Shown here piece after piece: positions 15,998 through 23,270 of a DNA stretch of 44,559 nt. This stretch comes from an uncultured Lachnospiraceae bacterium (GTDB lineage Bacteria; Bacillota; Clostridia; Lachnospirales; Lachnospiraceae). The stretch's first letter is position 1, and each line of letters begins with the position of its first letter. Location of the stretch: positions 1 through 44,559 of the forward strand of contig CATKXY010000020.1 in NCBI GenBank assembly GCA_949840915.1. Reading direction: 5' to 3'. Both the position numbers and the translations under genes were made by a program. The notes under the pieces are model-generated. The model did not search any database and was not told where the DNA came from. It saw nothing but the letters and a program-made list of their open reading frames with translations.

Positions 15998-16474
15998 ATG
16001 AATATAGGACTCATAATCTTTTTCGTGCTGCTGGCTCTGGTAGCCATTGCTCTGGTGGTGCTGTACTTCCTGGGCAAAAAGGCGCAGAAAAAGCAGGCAG
16101 AGCAGCAGGAACTGATGGAGGCCAACAAACAGACCGTCTCCATGCTGATCATCGACAAGAAGCGTATGAAACTCAAGGAAGCCGGGCTGCCGCAGATCGT
16201 TCTGGACGAGGCGCCAAAGCTCATGCGCAACTCCAAGCTTCCCATCGTCAAAGCAAAGGTCGGGCCTCAGATCATCTCACTGATCAGCGACGATAAGATT
16301 TTCGACTCCATTCCGGTAAAAAAGGAAGTGAAAGCCGTAGTCAGCGGCATCTATATTCTGGATGTAAAAGGGCTCCACGGCAAGGTACAGAAAGCCCCCG
16401 AAAAAAAGAAAGGCTTTTTCAAGCGGATGGCTGCCGCCATTCAGGAAAAAGGAGGCGCAAAGCCCGTCAAGTAG
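15998..16474 (+). CDS. Small single-span membrane protein of unknown function
   Basis: This 158-residue protein has one N-terminal transmembrane helix (about residues 3-24) followed by KKAQKKQAEQQE, a charged helical linker. A compact soluble domain of about 100 residues begins with VSMLIIDKKRMKLKEAGLP and contains PIVKAKVGPQIISLI and a C-terminal basic tail (KAPEKKKGFFKRM). I do not recognise a named family, though proteins with this layout are common in Lachnospiraceae. By the positive-inside rule the domain should be cytoplasmic. The start at 15998 (AGGA upstream, weak) is chosen because the transmembrane helix begins there; the upstream part of the frame is not protein-like. Confidence 0.75.
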   Translation: MNIGLIIFFVLLALVAIALVVLYFLGKKAQKKQAEQQELMEANKQTVSMLIIDKKRMKLKEAGLPQIVLDEAPKLMRNSKLPIVKAKVGPQIISLISDDKIFDSIPVKKEVKAVVSGIYILDVKGLHGKVQKAPEKKKGFFKRMAAAIQEKGGAKPVK

Positions 16475-16497
16475 GATTCCTACAGACGGGCTTTTTC
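16459..16497. terminator. Terminator at the end of the membrane-protein gene
   Basis: AAAGCCCGTC at 16459-16468 pairs with GACGGGCTTT at 16485-16494, and TTTTT follows. The stem overlaps the stop codon and probably serves the convergent gene as well. Confidence 0.85.
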
Positions 16498-16503
16498 ATT
16501 CCA

Positions 16504-17001
16504 TTATTTGATTTTATTTGCCGTTTCACAATTCTCCGGGAGAGTTCGGATGCTGAGTTCATACTCTCCCACTACAGTCTCCTGATTCTCCAGAAGATAG
16601 CGGATCCTGACGTCAGGCCAGCCGTTCCCGTTTTCACCTGCTCCGTTCCCCGATGCAGCTTCTGCGTCGTCCTCCGTCTCCACAGACTCAGTCACAATAT
16701 CCAGCAGCAGAGCGCCAAACGGGGTAGGGTACTGCGTCCGGTACCGCCTTCCGGCCTCAAATATCATACTGCTCCCCGCACCGCCCTGTCTGCAGATCTC
16801 TACTGTGCCGCCCTTTCGCTTGACCCGGGTCTTCAGCACATCCTGACAGCCCTCCGGCTGCTCTTGATAAAAAAGATAATGGATCCCGTTCCTGCAAAAA
16901 TACTCTGCACACACCTCCTGCACAGTGACGACCGGCTCTGTGTCCTCCGGCAAATACTGCCGCCCCGTTATGATCAGACGACATGTTTTCCCGCCCGCCA
17001 T
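16504..17001 (-). CDS. YwiB-like DUF1934 beta-barrel protein
   Basis: This 165-residue protein resembles the YwiB/DUF1934 family, lipocalin-like small beta-barrels of unknown role. Recognisable parts are the opening strands (ITGRQY...), HYLFYQEQ, KTRVKRKGGTVEICRQGG, the FEAGRRYRTQYPTPFGALLLDIVTESV core and the closing strands VRIRYLLENQE and EYELSIRTL. A low-complexity Gly/Asn/Glu insertion (about residues 110-126) interrupts it and lengthens the usual size. The start at 17001 lies one base after the murI stop codon (TGAGATG), so translation is probably coupled to murI. The frame is open upstream only inside murI. Confidence 0.75.
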   Translation of the reverse strand: MAGGKTCRLIITGRQYLPEDTEPVVTVQEVCAEYFCRNGIHYLFYQEQPEGCQDVLKTRVKRKGGTVEICRQGGAGSSMIFEAGRRYRTQYPTPFGALLLDIVTESVETEDDAEAASGNGAGENGNGWPDVRIRYLLENQETVVGEYELSIRTLPENCETANKIK

Positions 17002-17002
17002 C

Positions 17003-17845
17003 TCAGTATTCCTCGATATTGATGGTCTTGGCGGACAAAATTCCATACTTGATTATGGAGTTGGCAAAGCGTTTGAATTTTTCCGCACTGTCACTGACAT
17101 AAAACTGATAGGGATTGGCGCCCAGCGCAGGGGGCGTCCGGTTCAGAAGTCCCCGCTGCTCCAGCATCTCCTTCAATTCCTGCGCGGTCTCATATGCAGG
17201 GTTTACCAGAGTCACCGCATCGCCCATGATCCTGCCCAGAGTGGAACGAATCAGAGGATAGTGTGTACATCCCAGAATCAAAGTATCGATATCAATATCT
17301 ATCAGCTCTGTCAAATATCTGCGTGCAATCTCATCCGTCACCGGGTCCTGCCAGAGTCCTTCCTCCACCAGCGGCACGAAGAGCGGACACGCCTTGCCGT
17401 AAATAGTCACATCTTTGTTTAGCTCTTTTATGTATTTTGTGTAAATCTGACTGTCGATGGTGGCGTCTGTGGCGATAACGCCGATGCGCCCGTTCTTTGT
17501 CACCTCCGCAGCCGTTTTGGCTCCGGGCTTTACCACACCGAGCATCGGGATATCCGTCTCCGCCTCCAGCTCATCCAAGGCGTAAGCGCTTGCGGTATTG
17601 CAGGCCACCACGATGGTCTTGACCTGAAATTTCTGCAGAAAACGCAGGATCTGCTTGGAATAGCGAGTGATCGTCTCCCGGGATTTGCTGCCGTATGGCA
17701 CCCGGGCAGTATCTCCGAAATAGACAATTCTCTCATTCGGTATCTGACGCATAATCTCTCTGGCGACTGTCAATCCCCCCACGCCGGAGTCAAAGACTCC
17801 GATGGGCGCCTCCGCCCGTAATTTATTACTGACTTCCTGACTCAT
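17003..17845 (-). CDS. murI: Glutamate racemase
   Basis: This 280-residue cytoplasmic enzyme makes D-glutamate from L-glutamate for peptidoglycan. It carries the start signature PIGVFDSGVGGLTVAREI and both catalytic cysteines, Cys82 in VVACNTAS and Cys193 in LGCTHYPL, which act as the acid/base pair. The ATG at 17845 has GGAGAGAGG upstream and fits the family length. The start overlaps the end of the preceding membrane-protein gene by 20 bp, and the YwiB-like gene follows after one base, making a tightly packed three-gene operon. Confidence 0.95.
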   Translation of the reverse strand: MSQEVSNKLRAEAPIGVFDSGVGGLTVAREIMRQIPNERIVYFGDTARVPYGSKSRETITRYSKQILRFLQKFQVKTIVVACNTASAYALDELEAETDIPMLGVVKPGAKTAAEVTKNGRIGVIATDATIDSQIYTKYIKELNKDVTIYGKACPLFVPLVEEGLWQDPVTDEIARRYLTELIDIDIDTLILGCTHYPLIRSTLGRIMGDAVTLVNPAYETAQELKEMLEQRGLLNRTPPALGANPYQFYVSDSAEKFKRFANSIIKYGILSAKTINIEEY

Positions 17846-18140
17846 GAACCTCTCTCCTTTGCTGCTGCAAAGCATCCCACTCCGTAAACAGCCTGCTCTT
17901 GAACCGGATGCGGCTACAGTCCGCCTCCAATATATCCCAGTAGAGCTGCGCGCCGTCAAGCTCTGATTCCATCATACTCTCCCCGCACTGCTCATCCTCC
18001 TCGCACACGATCTCATAAGTGCCCCGAAGCAGGGTAAACTGCGGGTAAATGGCTCCCCACCAGCCCAGCGCGGCACAGCCGGCCAGAAGAGCAGGTATTA
18101 TATTCTTTATTATAAATTTCCTGATCAGATTTTTTTTCAT
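17826..18140 (-). CDS. Small membrane or lipoprotein, first gene of the murI operon
   Basis: This 104-residue protein has a basic start (MKKNLIRKFIIKN) and one hydrophobic segment (about 13-35) containing LLAGC. That segment could be either a lipoprotein signal with Cys at about 25 or a plain membrane anchor. The remaining 70 residues are acidic and carry three further cysteines (in IVCEEDEQCGE and EADCSR). No family is recognised. The ATG at 18140 is chosen over a GTG three codons upstream because AGAGGAG lies 8 nt before it. The 3' end overlaps murI by 20 bp. Confidence 0.65.
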   Translation of the reverse strand: MKKNLIRKFIIKNIIPALLAGCAALGWWGAIYPQFTLLRGTYEIVCEEDEQCGESMMESELDGAQLYWDILEADCSRIRFKSRLFTEWDALQQQRREVHESGSQ

Positions 18141-18208
18141 GGCAGTCACTCCTCTTTTATGGCTTTTTTAACAGCTTATAAGAGGATGATTGCCCTGTGC
18201 GGAACACT

Positions 18209-18901
18209 TTATACAGCGGAATGCTTTTCTCCGTCCAGACGGATCTGGTGAATGATAGCCTTTCTCTGATTGTCAATGTGCGTTCTGGCCGCCTCGGCCG
18301 CACGCTCTTTGTCCCTGCTCACCAGACTCTCATAAATCATTCTATGCTCTTCCACCAGCCGCTCATGCTGACTGATATCCTTAATATATTCAAAACGATA
18401 ACGATACATCTGCTCCGAGAGATTGTTCACAAGTTGAATCAATCGGCTGTTTCCTGTGGCCTGCAGAATAATGTCGTGAAGCTCCACATCCGCCTGCGCG
18501 ACCTTTTTCACATCCTTAGTCCCTGTAGCCTGTTCAAATCGCCCGCAGGCCTCCTTCAGCCGCTCCAGATCCTCCTCTGTGATCCGCTCGCATGCAAGCT
18601 CTGCACAGAGTGCATCCATGGCGCGCCGCACCTCAAGCACATCGCTCATACTCTTCTCGGTAATCTGGGCCACCTCCGCCCCCCGGCGGGGAATCATTGT
18701 CACCAGGCCCTCAAGCTCCAGCTTGCGGATTGCCTCTCTGATGGGAGTGCGGCTCACACCCAGCATATTGGCCAGATGGATCTCCATTAAACGCTCTCCG
18801 GGCTTCAGCTCTCCGGTGAGAATAGCCTGCCGGAGCGTATTGAAAACCACATCTCTCAGGGGTAAAAACTCATCCGGTTTCACCTGTAATCTGTTCTGCA
18901 T
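18209..18901 (-). CDS. GntR-family regulator with FCD domain
   Basis: This 230-residue protein has an N-terminal winged helix (about 12-75: PLRDVVFNTLRQAILTGELKPGERL, then LGVSRTPIREAIRKLELEGLV). A C-terminal all-helical FCD domain (about 85-215) contains MDALCAELAC, DVELHDIILQATGNSRL and the closing EEHRMIYESLVSRD. The FCD Asp/His set (DxxxH, and H in the EEHRMI stretch) suggests a metal site that binds a small organic acid. The start at 18901 has AGGAGG upstream. The gene follows ispE by 34 bp in the same direction. A cluster of TTGTA/TACAA half-sites over the ispE promoter is the likely operator, so it probably represses its own operon. Confidence 0.9.
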   Translation of the reverse strand: MQNRLQVKPDEFLPLRDVVFNTLRQAILTGELKPGERLMEIHLANMLGVSRTPIREAIRKLELEGLVTMIPRRGAEVAQITEKSMSDVLEVRRAMDALCAELACERITEEDLERLKEACGRFEQATGTKDVKKVAQADVELHDIILQATGNSRLIQLVNNLSEQMYRYRFEYIKDISQHERLVEEHRMIYESLVSRDKERAAEAARTHIDNQRKAIIHQIRLDGEKHSAV

Positions 18902-18935
18902 ATCCACACCTCCTGCCCGCTCCGGCGGGCACCCG

Positions 18936-19802
18936 TCACTGTGTAAACTCAGTGACAAAACACTGCTTTACGCACAGCGTATCCGTATCCGCAATCAGCT
19001 TTGCCACAGTTTCCGCCTTCGCCTGGTCGTCAAAAATGCCGAACACCGTGGGACCGCTGCCGCTCATGAGGCTTCCCATGGCGCCGTGGCTGTCCATCAC
19101 ACGCCGAATGGCTGTAACCTGAGGGCATCTCTCTGCCGTCACTGCCTCCAGCACATTGCCCAGACGGGCTGCAACTCCGGCTAAATCCCCTGCTCTTATG
19201 GCAGCCGTCATACCGTCGATATCGGGATGCGTGTAATCCGGCAAAGCGTCCAGAGCCGTATAGACCTCCTTTGTGGAGACATTGCGGTCCGGCTTCGCCA
19301 CCACCAGCACACATTGAGGCGCCGCCGCAAGTCTGGTCAGTCTCTCGCCGATTCCTTCCGCCAGAGCGGTGCCTCCCATAATGCAATAGGGTACGTCTGC
19401 CCCGATACGCACCCCCAGCTCCCGCAGTCTCTCCTCCGAAAGCTCCAGCTCATACAGCTGATTCATGGCTTTCATGACAGCCGCCGCATCCGCACTTCCC
19501 CCTGCCATGCCCGCCGCAACAGGAATATTTTTCTGCAGGGATACCCGAATGCCCCCGGGCAGCCCGAACTCCTCCTGCATCAATCTCGCCGCTTTGTAAA
19601 TAATATTATTTTCATCCGTGGGCAGCTCACGGGAATCCGTCTCGATCACAATGCCCTCGTCCGTCTTTTCCAGCGTCAGCTCATCCCAGATTCCCACAGT
19701 CTGCATGACCATCTTTACCTCATGGTAGCCGCCCGGCAGAACTCCCAGCACATCCAGCCCCAGATTTATTTTAGCATATGCCTTTATCGTGCAGGTATTC
19801 AT
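18936..19802 (-). CDS. ispE: 4-diphosphocytidyl-2-C-methyl-D-erythritol kinase
   Basis: This 288-residue GHMP-family kinase phosphorylates the 2-hydroxyl of CDP-methylerythritol in the MEP pathway to isoprenoids. Diagnostic parts are the N-terminal KAYAKINLGLDV, the ATP-binding loop PVAAGMAGGSADAAAVM and the late MGSLMSGSGPTVFGIF. The ATG at 19802 has GAGGGGG 8 nt upstream; six residues of open frame further upstream are not used. It is first in an operon with the GntR regulator and has a near-consensus promoter. Confidence 0.95.
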   Translation of the reverse strand: MNTCTIKAYAKINLGLDVLGVLPGGYHEVKMVMQTVGIWDELTLEKTDEGIVIETDSRELPTDENNIIYKAARLMQEEFGLPGGIRVSLQKNIPVAAGMAGGSADAAAVMKAMNQLYELELSEERLRELGVRIGADVPYCIMGGTALAEGIGERLTRLAAAPQCVLVVAKPDRNVSTKEVYTALDALPDYTHPDIDGMTAAIRAGDLAGVAARLGNVLEAVTAERCPQVTAIRRVMDSHGAMGSLMSGSGPTVFGIFDDQAKAETVAKLIADTDTLCVKQCFVTEFTQ

Positions 19803-19860
19803 GATATTGCCCCCTCGCATTTAATAGTCATACAAACTCCGTATCCAAATTAACTGTATC

Positions 19861-19901
19861 TTGTATTTTGTATACATGGATTGTATTTCATTATATACAA
19901 T
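19861..19901. promoter_or_regulatory. Putative GntR operator over the ispE promoter
   Basis: TTGTATACAT at 19868-19877 is nine-tenths of the ideal FCD-GntR palindrome TTGTATACAA. Further TTGTA half-sites lie at 19861 and 19881, and TACAA at 19896-19900. ATTGTA 19880-19885 with TACAAT 19896-19901 forms an inverted repeat that spans the -10 element. Confidence 0.5.
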
Positions 19902-19918
19902 GGCCTTCCTTCCGTCAA
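19890..19918 (-). promoter_or_regulatory. Sigma-A promoter of the ispE-gntR operon
   Basis: On the minus strand, TTGACG at 19918-19913, a 17-bp spacer and TATAAT at 19895-19890. The leader to the ispE ATG is about 80 nt. Confidence 0.8.
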
Positions 19919-19951
19919 GGTGTGACCGTCTTTGCAGAGCACTTTTCATAC

Positions 19952-20136
19952 CGCATAAACACTGGTAGTATAGTACATTTTTCTATATCAGGGGTATATT
20001 TTTAAGCACATCAAAAAGGGAGACTGTCTCTGCCTCCCTTACTCATGATTCGTCATTTCTTTCAAAGATGAGATCTGCCGCCCGGCTCTCTGGTTTCTCA
20101 GGCGCATAAACACTGGTGTTGTAATACATTTTTATA
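19952..20136. repeat. Imperfect direct repeat pair flanking a terminator
   Basis: CGCATAAACACTGGT occurs at 19952-19966 and again at 20102-20116. Both copies are followed by a similar TACATTTTT block (19974-19982 and 20124-20132), so about 31 bp are repeated 150 bp apart. The second copy runs to the stop codon of the 166-residue protein. It may be the trace of a duplicated 3' end. Confidence 0.6.
20011..20040 (-). terminator. Terminator of the 166-residue protein gene
   Basis: On the minus strand, AAGGGAG (20040-20034) pairs with CTCCCTT (20022-20016), followed by TTTGA. It lies about 90 bp after the stop codon and inside the interval between the two direct repeats. Confidence 0.65.
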
Positions 20137-20632
20137 CAGAAACGGAGAGCTTCGCACTGGGTTCCGGCCGGCTGACTTCTCCGGTCTTTGTATAGATTAC
20201 AGGTTGTTTAGCCGCGTCCTCCGTCGCTTTTTCGGATGCGCTGTCTTTTGGCTCTGCCTGATCCGATCCTGAATTTTTGCCGCATTCTGCCTTGCCGTCC
20301 AGGCTTATCTCAACCGTATCTGTCTGCCCGCTCCTGTTTTCCTCTATCCTCTTCTCAAATTCCTCACGCTCTTCTCTGTGTCTTTGGATCGCATTTTCCC
20401 GTTCGGACTCTTCTTTTTCTCTTGCTTCTTTTGCATCTTCCTTTATGCCTTCTTCGGCTTTTTTCCTGTATTCCTCCGCTTTGTCCGCACAGTCGCCGGC
20501 ATAGCCCATTGCCCGCTCCATTGTCGCTGTATCGCCTCTTCGTCTCGCCTCTTTATATACCCGAAACGGCGTATTCATCAGCTCCATATTGGTACTTGCC
20601 CCCACAAGACCTTCCATTGTTTTCGCATGCAT
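20132..20632 (-). CDS. Clostridial hypothetical protein with charged coiled coil
   Basis: This 166-residue cytoplasmic protein has a conserved-looking head, NTPFRVYKEARRRGDTATMERAMGYAGDCADKAEEY (about 20-55). A highly charged Glu/Lys/Arg coiled coil (about 56-105) and a disordered acidic tail ending in EPSAKLSVSV follow. The head resembles small hypothetical proteins I associate with Lachnospiraceae, but I cannot name a family. There is no signal peptide. The start at 20632 follows a GGGGGG ribosome site by 7 nt. It has its own promoter (20692-20720) and terminator. Confidence 0.75.
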   Translation of the reverse strand: MHAKTMEGLVGASTNMELMNTPFRVYKEARRRGDTATMERAMGYAGDCADKAEEYRKKAEEGIKEDAKEAREKEESERENAIQRHREEREEFEKRIEENRSGQTDTVEISLDGKAECGKNSGSDQAEPKDSASEKATEDAAKQPVIYTKTGEVSRPEPSAKLSVSV

Positions 20633-20691
20633 ATCGGTTCCCCCCATCTCTCTCAGCGGAATGGTCATTATCAATGTATTTTAATACAAAT

Positions 20692-20720
20692 ATTATAATC
20701 AGTCTCACGCGTTCGGGCAA
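20692..20720 (-). promoter_or_regulatory. Sigma-A promoter of the 166-residue protein gene
   Basis: On the minus strand, TTGCCC at 20720-20715, a 17-bp spacer and TATAAT at 20697-20692. A palindrome TGTATT-TT-AATACA lies just downstream at 20675-20688 and might be an operator. Confidence 0.7.
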
Positions 20721-20821
20721 CTCATTTGTCACAAAATCCCTTTTTATTGCTGCGGAATGTGCATACGGAAAAAATCAGCTCTCTGCCCGCCGGTAAATTT
20801 CACATTCTTTCCAAAAAAGTC

Positions 20822-20849
20822 TAAACTTTCCTCTCCTTTATGCCGATAT
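20822..20849 (+). promoter_or_regulatory. Sigma-D (sigma-28) type promoter
   Basis: TAAA at 20822-20825, a 16-bp spacer and GCCGATAT at 20842-20849. This is the motility/flagellar sigma-D consensus. A small hairpin with GACGA/TCGTC arms lies in the leader just before the ribosome site of the gene at 20942. Confidence 0.8.
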
Positions 20850-20941
20850 CATGGATGAAGTCAAGGACGACAGGTTTTTTGCGCCCATTTGCAAAAAGCC
20901 GACAAAAAAAGACGAAAAAATCGTCGGAAAAGAGGTATGTT

Positions 20942-21541
20942 ATGAGTGTAAACGGAGTTACATCAAACCAGGCTTCCGCTGCTTATTCTTACAGTCCTGT
21001 CACAGAGAACACAGCGGCAGAGAAGACATCCTCCACCCAGAAAAAGGAGGAGACAGGTGTAGTGTACGAGCCTTCCAAGGAGCAGAAAACCTCCTCTGTG
21101 AAGAAGACTTACACACCGGACACCAATATGCTCAACAAGCTGAAGGCAGATGCAGACGCAAGAACCTCTCAGCTCCGCAGTCTTGTGGAACAGTTGATGG
21201 GCAAACAGGCAAATACTTACGGCACGGCCAATAACATGTGGCAGTTCCTCAAGAGCGGCAACTACACAGTGGATGCGGCTACCAAGGCGCAGGCGCAGGC
21301 AGACATCGCCGAGGACGGTTACTGGGGCGTAAACCAGACTTCTGACAGAATCATCTCCTTTGCCACTGCATTGACAGGCGGCGACCCCGATAAGGTAGAA
21401 GAGATGCGTGCCGCTTTCCAGAAGGGATACGAGAAGGCCGAGAAGACATGGGGCGGCAGTCTTCCCGATATTTCCCGGCAGACCTATGATGCCGTGATGA
21501 AGAAATTTGATGATCTGGCAGCACAGGCAGTAGAAAATTAA
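20942..21541 (+). CDS. Hypothetical protein under motility sigma control
   Basis: This 199-residue protein has a low-complexity Ser/Thr/Glu/Lys N-terminal third (MSVNGVTSNQASAAYSYSP...). A well-ordered helical domain (about 70-199) contains LRSLVEQLMGKQANTYG, EDGYWGVNQTSDRIISFATALTGGDP and GYEKAEKTWGGSLPDISRQT. The domain recalls small conserved proteins of motile bacteria, but I cannot name it with confidence. There is no signal peptide. The start at 20942 has AGAGG 6 nt upstream. The sigma-D-type promoter upstream suggests expression together with flagellar or chemotaxis genes. It ends in a strong terminator shared with the convergent SipL-like gene. Confidence 0.8.
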   Translation: MSVNGVTSNQASAAYSYSPVTENTAAEKTSSTQKKEETGVVYEPSKEQKTSSVKKTYTPDTNMLNKLKADADARTSQLRSLVEQLMGKQANTYGTANNMWQFLKSGNYTVDAATKAQAQADIAEDGYWGVNQTSDRIISFATALTGGDPDKVEEMRAAFQKGYEKAEKTWGGSLPDISRQTYDAVMKKFDDLAAQAVEN

Positions 21542-21566
21542 TTCCCAAAACTGAGCGAAATGAACC

Positions 21567-21601
21567 GGGGCTGTGGAAACCGATATGGTTTTCACAGCCC
21601 C
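21567..21601. terminator. Bidirectional terminator between convergent genes
   Basis: A 15-bp stem with one wobble pair: 21567-21581 pairs with 21587-21601 around a short loop. It lies between the stop codons at 21541 and 21621. The T-tracts are modest. Confidence 0.8.
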
Positions 21602-21620
21602 GTCATTTACTTATCAAAAT

Positions 21621-23183
21621 TTACTTCACGATCAACAGTTTCTGTCCCGTCTGCAGCTCATCACTGCTGAGATTGTTCAGCTCTCTGATCTTGTTTACCG
21701 AGACATAGTATTTTCTCCCGATATTCCAGAGATTATCTCCGTCCTTCACCACATATATGATCATACCGGGCAGACTGCTCATAAGCGTACTGTCGGGTTC
21801 CGACACATCCACCTGGCTGATCAGGTCCACGGGAATACTCTCGAATACCATAGTGGAGAAACACAGTACGGCCTTGACGTCCATCTCCTCGCCATCCAGC
21901 ATAGTTACCTGAAGCTGTTCCACCTCCGCATGCACCTTGCCCATATCCTCGGGCATAATACCGGGAACATCCAGCGTATACTGATACGGAATCTGTGCGT
22001 CCGCACAGGCGTAAGGATTCTCATCATCCCCCGTGATATACATCACCTTGATCTGAATACCGCCCTTCAGCAAAATTCCGTTTTCCACTGTGCTCTGCTG
22101 TTCCTGGCACACCTTTGCCTCACTGTGCAGCAGTTGCAATATTCCGGCAGAACCGCTGGGTATGCGGATGTGATCGGTCACCTTGGACTTCCCGGTGACA
22201 CAGGAACGCACTCTGCGCAGATTGGCTCTGTGCGTCTGGGTATGTACTTCCTTGGTGACCCCGTAAATATCGGAGATAATCTCCGTGGTCTCCTCCTCGT
22301 AAATCCTGATGTTGATATCCAGTACCAGCTCCAGACCGATACAGCGCTCCTCTCCGTCCAGATCGGGGCGGACTGTCAGCTCCTGCTGCCCCGCCACATA
22401 ATGGATGTCGGGGAGCATCCCCTCCCTGCAGCCGTGGCATTCCAGCACACCGGAGAATGGCATGGTAGTCTCAAAGGAGCGGACAGCCTTATCCTCTCCC
22501 TCGCTCTCATAGAGCAAAAAGAGCTGCACATCACCCTGAATTCCCAGCTTTTCATCCAGCACTTTGAATTCCACGTCTCCCAGATGCACGGCGCTCCACA
22601 GAATCCTGTAAATATTCGGGTAATTCGGAGGCAGGGTTACCTCATCCCGAATGCGGAAAATATCATTTTTACAGATAGCGATCTGCGCCAACTGCAGAGG
22701 CATCTTACGGTACTCCAACCAGTCTGATCTCTCGCCGTCCCCATGGATACCGATGGGGGCCTCCTCATCATAGAGCTCCCGCACGGATGCATTTAATGTG
22801 ACCAGAGAGCGGATGCTGAGCTTGCGGGAATTGATGATTCCCACACTGAAATCCTCCACCTCCCCCGAAGCAGTCACCGTGTCGGAAGCCGTAGCCCCCT
22901 TCATGATCAGCTTCTCGTCAAACGGAATTTCACCCTCAAAAGGCACCAGTACGCTTCCCGACTCCTGCGTGTGATAGAGTATCTCAAAGCGCAGACACCC
23001 TCGCAGGCTGACCACGTCCGTACCCGGCTTAATCTCCTCTATGACAACCTCGGCCTTTTCCAGATTGATACTGTTCACATCAGGCTTGCTGTCAGGGATA
23101 TTTCTGTCGTCTTCCAAAGTGATCTGTGTGACCGCCTCCGAGCGGACACGGTCCATATGTATGTTCTTTTTCAACAAGTCCAC
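21621..23183 (-). CDS. SPOCS (DUF3794) and LysM protein, SipL-like spore coat morphogenesis factor
   Basis: This 520-residue protein has SPOCS/DUF3794 segments with the family's strand patterns: VVIEEIKPGTDVVSLRGCLRFEILYHTQE near 35-65, VQLFLLYESEGEDKAVRSFETTMPFSG in the middle and IKVMYITGDDENPYACADAQIPYQY later. A C-terminal LysM domain (about 474-520) has IYVVKDGDNLWNIGRKYYVS and LQTGQKLLIVK. This layout is that of SipL of C. difficile, which binds SpoIVA and is needed to lay down the spore coat around the forespore. The GTG at 23183 is chosen because GGAGG lies 9 nt upstream; the in-frame ATG at 23201 overlaps that ribosome site. It is downstream of pyrD. Confidence 0.85.
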   Translation of the reverse strand: MDLLKKNIHMDRVRSEAVTQITLEDDRNIPDSKPDVNSINLEKAEVVIEEIKPGTDVVSLRGCLRFEILYHTQESGSVLVPFEGEIPFDEKLIMKGATASDTVTASGEVEDFSVGIINSRKLSIRSLVTLNASVRELYDEEAPIGIHGDGERSDWLEYRKMPLQLAQIAICKNDIFRIRDEVTLPPNYPNIYRILWSAVHLGDVEFKVLDEKLGIQGDVQLFLLYESEGEDKAVRSFETTMPFSGVLECHGCREGMLPDIHYVAGQQELTVRPDLDGEERCIGLELVLDINIRIYEEETTEIISDIYGVTKEVHTQTHRANLRRVRSCVTGKSKVTDHIRIPSGSAGILQLLHSEAKVCQEQQSTVENGILLKGGIQIKVMYITGDDENPYACADAQIPYQYTLDVPGIMPEDMGKVHAEVEQLQVTMLDGEEMDVKAVLCFSTMVFESIPVDLISQVDVSEPDSTLMSSLPGMIIYVVKDGDNLWNIGRKYYVSVNKIRELNNLSSDELQTGQKLLIVK

Positions 23184-23218
23184 AAAAAAATACCTCCACA
23201 TAGATACTGATATATGTA

Positions 23219-23247
23219 TCTATATGCAGGTATCATTTGATTTATGC
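23219..23247 (-). promoter_or_regulatory. Weak candidate sigma-E promoter of the SipL-like gene
   Basis: On the minus strand, GCATAAA at 23247-23241, a 14-bp spacer and CATATAGA at 23226-23219, five of eight bases of the sigma-E -10. Known sipL control by sigma-E makes this plausible, but the match is weak. Confidence 0.35.
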
Positions 23248-23270
23248 GGCATCAGGGACTGTCCCGCCTC

